A stretch of DNA of 64,000 bases. It comes from Ornithodoros turicata. Its lineage: Eukaryota > Arthropoda > Arachnida > Ixodida > Argasidae. The position numbers and the translations under genes are program-made. Position 1 is the stretch's first letter; each line of letters opens with the position of its first letter. Of this stretch, positions 56,956-64,000 are shown piece by piece. Below the pieces are notes generated by a model, which made no database searches, had not been told where the DNA came from, and saw only the letters and a program-made list of their open reading frames with translations. The DNA is taken from the NCBI RefSeq assembly GCF_037126465.1, contig NC_088203.1, positions 92,256,668 through 92,320,667 on the forward strand. Reading direction: 5' to 3'.

Positions 56956-56960
56956 TTTTT

Positions 56961-57064
56961 TGTTAGAAGAGGGCGACAACAGCCTTGTGGCGCATGAGCA
57001 CTGTGTCTCGCGCACTCATTCTAGCCTGTCGTAGCCTGTCATTAAACCTGTTGTTTCGCACTGC
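56961..57064 (+). repeat. 5' LTR of the copia element, 3'-truncated
   Basis: Identical to the first 104 bases of the 127-bp right LTR; the final 23 bases are absent. Confidence 0.9.
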
Positions 57065-60000
57065 TCCCGTGACACGAATACGTCCAGCGATACAAGAGAG
57101 TGCTTCTATTGTAAGAAGAATGGACACATCAGAAGGAACTGCGCTGCTTGGAAGGCGCAGAGAAAATCGCAGAAACAAAGAAGCAGACAGCGTGCTAAGA
57201 CGGCAGTATCTCAGCACTCGTCTTCGTCGGAGATTGCTTTTCTTTTATCGAGAAATTCTTCTGCCAAGGATTGGTACATCGACTCAGGCGCCACAAGTCA
57301 TATGTGCAACGACCTGAACTTTTTCACGCGGAACTTCAGGGAGAAGACAGAAGTGGTTACAGTTGCGAATGGTCAGCACGTTTCTTCTCAAGGCGTGCGA
57401 GATGGCACCCTGCAGTGTCGGATATCGCCGTCGGTAGTCAAGACTGTTCCTGTGACAGAAGTCCTTTACGTGCCTTCTCTGGAGGGTAACCTCCTTTCCG
57501 TGAAGAGATTAACTGGTCTCGGCAACGTGGTGACCTTCCGGGGAGACCGGTGCACGGTTGCTAAGAATAAGCAGGTCTTGGCTACAGGAAAGCTCGAGCG
57601 GGACCTTTACCGGCTTGTGACAGCTAAGACCGAAGTGGCTAACATTACACAAGCTTCGCATCATAGGAATTGCATCCACATTTGGCACCATCGGTTAGGG
57701 CACCGAGATGCACAAGCCGTAAAGCAATTGTACAGGGATGGTTTGGCAGACGGAATCCTTATTGAAGACTGCGACCGGCTGCTCAAATGCACAAGCTGTA
57801 TAAAAGGAAAAATGAAGCGGGCATCCTTCCCAAAAGTGAGCGGTTCAAGAGCGGAAGGCGTACTGGACCTGGTACATACGGACGTTTGCGGGCCCATGAG
57901 GGTTCTTACGCCGAGCAAGAACAAGTACTTTGTAACGTTTATCGATGACTACTCTCGGTACACTGTGTTATACTTGCTAAAGTCCAAGGACGAGGTACCT
58001 TCGAAACTTAAAGAGTACCTTGCATTAGTAAAGACTAAGTTTGGCACGTACCCGAAGGTCCTGCGTGGGGACAACGGAACCGAGTACACTGGCAGTACAT
58101 CTCGACTGATTCTGCGAGACTGTGGGGTTGAGCTTCAGACCACCGTTCCGTATAGCCCTCAGCAAAACGGTGTAGCAGAAAGGAAAAACCGCACACTGTG
58201 TGAGAGTGCCAGGCGCATGCTTTTTGGAGCGGATATGCCAACGACTTTTTGGAGCGAAGCCATCGTGACGGCGTGCTACCTCCAAAACCGTCTACCAGGC
58301 AGAGCAGTTCACAGAACACCTTACGAGCTGTGGTACGGCAAAAAGCCGAGCTTGGAACATCTCAGGATGTTTGGGAGTCACGTCTTCGTGCATGTTCCAA
58401 AGGAAAAACGGTCTAAATGGGATGCTCGTGCTGTCGAAGGGAGACTGGTTGGCTACGGAGAAACTCAGAAGGGATACCGAGTACTTCTCAAGGGGAGTCA
58501 TAAGATAAAGGTGACTCGGGACGCGGTAATCGATGAAGCTCCAATCATACAGAAGTTCTGCTCGGAATCGTCTCCACCATGTCACGAAGAATCAGGAGAT
58601 CACCGGCTACGTCATGAAGCGGGTGCAGATAGTCCCAGCGAGATAGAAGTAGAGATGTGGCCGAGCATATCTTCACCCGGGGAAGAAGAGGTCAGTGGTA
58701 CACCGGGAGAGGATCGAGGGACAGCCGTAGCTGAGCTTCGGCGTTCGGCTAGGAGCAATAAGGGCGTCCCGCCAGACCGATTTTCCTACATCGCTCAGGC
58801 CGCGCCAACTGCTGATCCTGGGAGCTGGAAAGAAGTTCAAGCATTGCCAGCTTGTGAGAGAGTGAAGTGGATTGAGGCTGCAAACGAAGAGATTGCTTCA
58901 CTTCACCAACTTAACACGTGGGCTCTTGTGGAGCTTCCCCCTGGAAAACGACCATTCGGTTGCAAATGGGTTTTCAAAACAAAGAGAGACAAAGACGGCA
59001 ATGTTGAGAGATACAAGGCAAGGCTCGTTGCCCAGGGGTACTCTCAAAAATACGGAGAGGACTACGACGCTACTTTCGCCCCCGTTGCAAAGCTTACGAC
59101 CTTGCGGGTTCTTCTCACGGTATCAGCTTCACGAAAGTTGCAGGTTCGTCACTACGATGTGAAGACTGCTTTCCTCAATGGAGTGATTGAAGAAGACATA
59201 TACATGAGACAGCCCGAAGGTTTCGTTTCGGTGGGTAAAGAGCATCTAGTCTGCAAGCTGCAGAGATCCCTCTATGGGCTCAAGCAGGCCGCAAGGGCAT
59301 GGAACATCAAGGCAAACGAAGTCTTTCTTGAAGAGGGCTTCAGCCGTAGCGAGGCAGACCCCTGCCTCTACTTCAAGACAGAAAAAGGCAGTCGCATATA
59401 TATCCTTCTCTATGTTGACGATATGCTGATTTGCCACAAGGATGATTCAGTCATTACTGGAGTCTGGAAAAGTTTGAACAAGCATTTCGAGCTCAAGGAC
59501 CTTGGGCATGTCAGCCGGTACCTAGGAATCGAAATAGAGAGATCAGAAGATGGTTGCTTCTACATCCACCAAGCTAAAAAGATCGACACCCTTCTGGAAA
59601 AATACCAGCTCATGGACGTCAAGCCTAGTCACACACCTATGGACCCCGACTACCTGAAATTTAGTGGGGATCACAGCTTACTGCCGACCAACGATCAGTA
59701 CCGTCAAGCTGTCGGGGAGCTGCTGTACTTGAGCACAACTACGCGACCGGACATTGCTTGTGCCATCGGAATTCTTTGTCGTCGCGTGAGTAAGCCACGC
59801 CAGCAAGACTGGAATGCCGTGAAAAAGCTTTTACGTTACTTGAAGTACACCAGGAGCTTAAAGCTGAAGCTCTCCGGGCAGCCAGGTATGAAGCTGGAGT
59901 GCTACGTGGATGCGGATTGGGCAGGAGATGTGTCGGACCGCAAATCGACTAGCGGGTACTTCGTCCAGCTGGGAGGCAGTCCCGTCTCCTGGTCCACGAG

Positions 60001-60361
60001 GAAACAGATGTCTGTAGCATTGTCATCTACAGAGGCCGAATATGTCGCAGCGGCACACGCGTCACAAGAAGTTTTGTGGCTTCGACAGCTCTTACAAGTT
60101 TTTGGTTATGACCAACTTCAGCCGACCTGCCTTTACGAGGACAACCAAGGCTGCATCAAGCTTGCACTTCGCGAGGGACACAGCGCGCGAACAAAACACA
60201 TTGACGTGCGACATCATCATCTCAGAGATTTGGTCCAACGCGGAGTCATACACCTGCAATACTGCGAAACAGCCAGGATGGTCGCCGACGCATTAACCAA
60301 ACCCATCCCGCGACCGCGACTACTGCTTCTGAGGGAGCACATGGGTCTCTTTGAGCATTAG
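57062..60361 (+). CDS. Copia gag-pol remnant: knuckle, protease, integrase, RT, RNase H
   Basis: Open without a break from the deletion junction to TAG 60359-60361 (about 1100 codons; first ATG 57302). At the start is the gag knuckle CFYCKKNGHIRRNC, then the protease site WYIDSGATSHM near 57268. Numbering from the ATG: integrase zinc motif HHRLGH...CTSC from about 127; catalytic core (HTDVCGP, FIDDYSR, DNGTEY, QQNGVAERKN) about 190-305; RT from about 540 (GCKWVFKTKRD, YDVKTAFLNG) with YVDD near 704. RNase H follows from about 860 (YVDADWAGD, SSTEAEYVA, YEDNQG) to a HIDVRHHHLRD tail. Domain order protease-integrase-RT-RNase H defines Ty1/copia. All catalytic motifs look intact. No ATG lies near the junction, so translation of the knuckle and protease is doubtful. 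Confidence 0.95.
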   Translation, partial: CSRDTNTSSDTRECFYCKKNGHIRRNCAAWKAQRKSQKQRSRQRAKTAVSQHSSSSEIAFLLSRNSSAKDWYIDSGATSHMCNDLNFFTRNFREKTEVVTVANGQHVSSQGVRDGTLQCRISPSVVKTVPVTEVLYVPSLEGNLLSVKRLTGLGNVVTFRGDRCTVAKNKQVLATGKLERDLYRLVTAKTEVANITQASHHRNCIHIWHHRLGHRDAQAVKQLYRDGLADGILIEDCDRLLKCTSCIKGKMKRASFPKVSGSRAEGVLDLVHTDVCGPMRVLTPSKNKYFVTFIDDYSRYTVLYLLKSKDEVPSKLKEYLALVKTKFGTYPKVLRGDNGTEYTGSTSRLILRDCGVELQTTVPYSPQQNGVAERKNRTLCESARRMLFGADMPTTFWSEAIVTACYLQNRLPGRAVHRTPYELWYGKKPSLEHLRMFGSHVFVHVPKEKRSKWDARAVEGRLVGYGETQKGYRVLLKGSHKIKVTRDAVIDEAPIIQKFCSESSPPCHEESGDHRLRHEAGADSPSEIEVEMWPSISSPGEEEVSGTPGEDRGTAVAELRRSARSNKGVPPDRFSYIAQAAPTADPGSWKEVQALPACERVKWIEAANEEIASLHQLNTWALVELPPGKRPFGCKWVFKTKRDKDGNVERYKARLVAQGYSQKYGEDYDATFAPVAKLTTLRVLLTVSASRKLQVRHYDVKTAFLNGVIEEDIYMRQPEGFVSVGKEHLVCKLQRSLYGLKQAARAWNIKANEVFLEEGFSRSEADPCLYFKTEKGSRIYILLYVDDMLICHKDDSVITGVWKSLNKHFELKDLGHVSRYLGIEIERSEDGCFYIHQAKKIDTLLEKYQLMDVKPSHTPMDPDYLKFSGDHSLLPTNDQYRQAVGELLYLSTTTRPDIACAIGILCRRVSKPRQQDWNAVKKLLRYLKYTRSLKLKLSGQPGMKLECYVDADWAGDVSDRKSTSGYFVQLGGSPVSWSTRKQMSVALSSTEAEYVAAAHASQEVLWLRQLLQVFGYDQLQPTCLYEDNQGCIKLALREGHSARTKHIDVRHHHLRDLVQRGVIHLQYCETARMVADALTKPIPRPRLLLLREHMGLFEH

Positions 60362-60366
60362 TTGTC

Positions 60367-60375
60367 GAGGGGGGG
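60367..60375 (+). other. Polypurine tract of the copia element
   Basis: GAGGGGGGG directly precedes the right LTR, the expected plus-strand primer site for reverse transcription. Confidence 0.85.
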
Positions 60376-60502
60376 TGTTAGAAGAGGGCGACAACAGCCT
60401 TGTGGCGCATGAGCACTGTGTCTCGCGCACTCATTCTAGCCTGTCGTAGCCTGTCATTAAACCTGTTGTTTCGCACTGCCGCACTGCGCTCTTACTTCTT
60501 CA
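60376..60502 (+). repeat. 3' LTR of the copia element, complete, 127 bp
   Basis: Starts TGTTAG and ends TTCTTCA. Short for a copia LTR. Contains ATTAAA at about 60456 as a possible polyadenylation signal. Confidence 0.93.
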
Positions 60503-63500
60503 TTTTTTGAGCATTGTGTGCTTAATTTCAGCTCCATAGAAGCACAGTTAGTGTTCCCAGGCACGTTGAAGCTTGTGTTCGGTTTTCCTTTTGTATGTTC
60601 CAGCTTCAGAACAATTACTTTCCATGAGGGTAATTAGGATAAGACTAACCTCTTGGTGTTTTTGGAGGCCTGATTCTGGAGGTCCTCCTTCCTGTTCTCA
60701 GTAGACCTGCAGAATAAAGAGGAAGTTTTATTGAGCATTGTGTGCTTAATTTCAGCTCAATAGAAGCACTGTTAATGTTCCCAAGCAACTTGAGGCTTGT
60801 GTTGGGTTTTCATTCTGTATGTTCCAGCTTCAGAACAATTACTTTCATGATGGTAATTAGGATAAGACAAACCTCTTGGTGTTTTTGGAGACCTGATTCC
60901 GGAGGTCTTCCTTCCTGTTCTCAGTAGACCTGCAGAATAAAGAGGAACTTTTTTGAGCATTGTGTGCTTAATTTCAGCTCAATAGAAGCACTGTTATGTT
61001 CGCAGGCACCTTGAAGCTTGTGTTGGGTTTTCATTTTGTATGTTCCAGCTTCAGAACAATTACTTTCCATGGGGGTAATTAGGATAAGACTAACCTCTTG
61101 GTGTTTTTGGAGGCCTGATTCCGGAGGTCCTCCTTCCTGTTCTCAGTAGACCTGCAGAATAAAGAGTAACTTTTATTGAGCATTGTGTGCTTAATTTCAG
61201 CTCAATAGAAGCACTGTTAATGTTCCCAGGCAACTTGAGGCTTGTGTTGGGTTTTCCTTTTGTATGTTCCTGCTTCCGAACAATTACTTTCCATGAGGGT
61301 AATTAGGATAAGACTAACCTCTTGGTGTTTTTGGAGGCCTGATTCCGGAGGTCCTCCTTCCTGTTCTCAGTAGACCTGCAGAATAAAGAGGAAGTTTTAT
61401 TGAGCATTGTGTGCTTAATTTCAGCTCAATAGAAGCACTGTTAATGTTCCCAAGCAACTTGAGGCTTGTGTTGGGTTTTCATTCTGTATGTTCCAGCTTC
61501 AGAACAATTACTTTCATGATGGTAATTAGGATAAGACAAACCTCTTGGTGTTTTTGGAGACCTGATTCCGGAGGTCTTCCTTCCTGTTCTCAGTAGACCT
61601 GCAGAATAAAGAGGAACTTTTATTGAGCATCGTGTGCTTAATTTCAGCTCAATAGAAGCACTGTTAATGTTCGCAGGCACCTTGAAGCTTGTGTTGGGTT
61701 TTCCTTTTGTATGTTCCAGCTTCAGAACAATTACTTTCCATGGGGGTAATTAGGATAAGACTAACCTCTTGGTGTTTTTGGAGGCCTGATTTCGGAGGTC
61801 CTCCTTCCTGTTCTCAGTAGACCTGCAGAATAAAGAGGAACTTTTATTGAGCATTGTGTGCTTAATTTCAGCTCAATAGAAGCACTGTTAATGTTCCCAG
61901 GCAACTTGAGGCTTGTGTTGGGTTTTCCTTTTGTATGTTCCTGCTTCCGAACAATTACTTTCCATGAGGGTAATTAGGATAAGACTAACCTTTTGGTGTT
62001 TTTGGAGGCCTGATTCCGGAGGTCCTCCTTCCTGTTCTCAGTAGACCTGCAGAATAAAGAGGAAGTTTTATTGAGCATTGTGTGCTTAATTTCAGCTCAA
62101 TAGAAGCACTGTTAATGTTCCCAAGCAACTTGAGGCTTGTGTTGGGTTTTCATTCTGTATGTTCCAGCTTCAGAACAATTACTTTCATGATGGTAATTAG
62201 GATAAGACTAACCTCTTGGTGTTTTTGGAGGCCTGATTCCGGAGGTCCTCCTTCCTGTTCTCAGTAGACCTGCAGAATAAAGAGGAAGTTTTATTGAGCA
62301 TTGTGTGCTTAATTTCAGCTCAATAGAAGCACTGTTAATGTTCCCAAGCAACTTGAGGCTTGTGTTGGGTTTTCATTCTGTATGTTCCAGCTTCAGAACA
62401 ATTACTTTCATGATGGTAATTAGGATAAGACAAACCTCTTGGTGTTTTTGGAGACCTGATTCCGGAGGTCTTCCTTCCTGTTCTCAGTAGACCTGCAGAA
62501 TAAAGAGGAACTTTTATTGAGCATCGTGTGCTTAATTTCAGCTCAATAGAAGCACTGTTAATGTTCGCAGGCACCTTGAAGCTTGTGTTGGGTTTTCCTT
62601 TTGTATGTTCCAGCTTCAGAACAATTACTTTCCATGGGGGTAATTAGGATAAGACTAACCTCTTGGTGTTTTTGGAGGCCTGATTCCGGAGGTCCTCCTT
62701 CCTGTTCTCAGTAGACCTGCAGAATAAAGAGGAACTTTTTTGAGCATTGTGTGCTTAATTTCAGCTCAATAGAAGCACTGTTATGTTCGCAGGCACCTTG
62801 AAGCTTGTGTTGGGTTTTCATTTTGTATGTTCCAGCTTCAGAACAATTACTTTCCATGGGGGTAATTAGGATAAGACTAACCTCTTGGTGTTTTTGGAGG
62901 CCTGATTCCGGAGGTCCTCCTTCCTGTTCTCAGTAGACCTGCAGAATAAAGAGTAACTTTTATTGAGCATTGTGTGCTTAATTTCAGCTCAATAGAAGCA
63001 CTGTTAATGTTCCCAGGCAACTTGAGGCTTGTGTTGGGTTTTCCTTTTGTATGTTCCTGCTTCCGAACAATTACTTTCCATGAGGGTAATTAGGATAAGA
63101 CTAACCTCTTGGTGTTTTTGGAGGCCTGATTCCGGAGGTCCTCCTTCCTGTTCTCAGTAGACCTGCAGAATAAAGAGGAAGTTTTATTGAGCATTGTGTG
63201 CTTAATTTCAGCTCAATAGAAGCACTGTTAATGTTCCCAAGCAACTTGAGGCTTGTGTTGGGTTTTCATTCTGTATGTTCCAGCTTCAGAACAATTACTT
63301 TCATGATGGTAATTAGGATAAGACAAACCTCTTGGTGTTTTTGGAGACCTGATTCCGGAGGTCTTCCTTCCTGTTCTCAGTAGACCTGCAGAATAAAGAG
63401 GAACTTTTATTGAGCATCGTGTGCTTAATTTCAGCTCAATAGAAGCACTGTTAATGTTCGCAGGCACCTTGAAGCTTGTGTTGGGTTTTCCTTTTGTATG

Positions 63501-64000
63501 TTCCAGCTTCAGAACAATTACTTTCCATGGGGGTAATTAGGATAAGACTAACCTCTTGGTGTTTTTGGAGGCCTGATTTCGGAGGTCCTCCTTCCTGTTC
63601 TCAGTAGACCTGCAGAATAAAGAGGAACTTTTATTGAGCATTGTGTGCTTAATTTCAGCTCAATAGAAGCACTGTTAATGTTCCCAGGCAACTTGAGGCT
63701 TGTGTTGGGTTTTCCTTTTGTATGTTCCTGCTTCCGAACAATTACTTTCCATGAGGGTAATTAGGATAAGACTAACCTTTTGGTGTTTTTGGAGGCCTGA
63801 TTCCGGAGGTCCTCCTTCCTGTTCTCAGTAGACCTGCAGAATAAAGAGGAAGTTTTATTGAGCATTGTGTGCTTAATTTCAGCTCAATAGAAGCACTGTT
63901 AATGTTCCCAAGCAACTTGAGGCTTGTGTTGGGTTTTCATTCTGTATGTTCCAGCTTCAGAACAATTACTTTCATGATGGTAATTAGGATAAGACTAACC
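60503..64000 (-). repeat. Array 2, right part: 223-bp cassettes in an 893-bp tetramer order
   Basis: About sixteen monomers. Marked variants recur every 893-894 bp (for example 61411, 62305 and 63198), showing a four-monomer higher-order unit. The core, for example 62213-62269 on the minus strand, is 57 nt. It reads STENRKEDLRNQASKNTKR in the frame where its first G completes an AGG codon from the previous core. The array continues past the window edge. Confidence 0.9.

Larger units (their letters stand above)
56961..60502 (+). mobile_element. Copia-type LTR retrotransposon, young, internally deleted
   Basis: Direct LTRs beginning TGTTAGAAGAGGGCGACAAC; the right LTR (60376-60502) is complete and ends CA. 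The left copy (56961-57064) is identical over its 104 bases and is then joined directly to a gag zinc-knuckle codon run. The deletion removed the LTR end, the primer-binding site and most of gag. T-only 5-bp flanks (56956-56960 and 60503-60507) fit a target duplication in a monomer whose intact form reads GAACATTTTTTGAGCATTG. LTR identity means a recent insertion. Missing gag and primer site mean it is non-autonomous now. Confidence 0.93.

Noticed and set aside
39640..64000. CRISPR-like array
   Set aside because: The repeats are tandem with 152-, 223-, 305- or 893-bp periods, with no short repeat/unique spacer pattern, and the DNA is clearly eukaryotic.

Overview
The window is eukaryotic nuclear DNA, almost certainly from an arthropod. 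A chelicerate such as a hard tick is my best inference, based on the moody/Tre1-like receptor, tRNA-derived SINEs, RNase H-bearing LINE tails and dense hAT/Kolobok/Tigger-type DNA transposons; no species-level evidence is visible. There are no operons. Only one convincing cellular gene is present: a class A GPCR in a single open exon (19645-20781, +). Almost everything else I can assign is mobile or repetitive.

Layout. 0.9-5.9 kb is a large hAT-type element (16-bp TIR, 8-bp TSD) carrying a mariner-like MITE and a second hAT. 6-13.5 kb holds LINE, SINE and foldback debris. 13.9-15.6 kb is a broken CR1/L2-like LINE with a SINE stub inside it. 16.1-19 kb contains a SINE with a clear TSD and a LINE ORF2 tail split by a 1.2-kb hAT. 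19.6-20.8 kb is the GPCR. 21-31 kb holds more LINE 3' ends, including two opposed copies of one family with a long pyrimidine 3' tract and C-rich end, an orphan THAP exon, and a SINE split by a 584-bp TIR element. 32.06-35.94 kb is a Kolobok-like element (TTAA target site, TTAAAGGG end) with a THAP-domain remnant.

The right 24 kb is dominated by two related tandem arrays. Array 1 (39.6-52.1 kb, +) has ~152-bp monomers organised in 305-307-bp higher-order dimers. Array 2 (54.5 kb to the window edge, opposite orientation) has ~223-bp monomers with an ~893-bp tetramer order. Each monomer looks like a tiny exon in an intron: branch-point-like CTAAG, a pyrimidine-rich stretch, TGCAG acceptor, a 56-57-nt core, then an AG|GTTAGT donor. 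Older, diverged copies of the same cassette lie at 28.15-28.73 kb and 31.37-31.53 kb. A Tigger relic, a truncated LINE and a young copia element with an intact pol ORF are inserted in the arrays. Between the arrays lie a cluster of compound palindromes, a 10-bp-periodic TGACCT array and a hAT nested in a hAT.

The cassette arrays are the most unusual signal: either a satellite that amplified an exon-plus-intron unit, or a locus with a very large number of microexons. Irregular reading-frame conservation in array 1 argues for the satellite; the uniform 57-nt symmetric-phase core in array 2 keeps the coding option open. Transcript data would decide.
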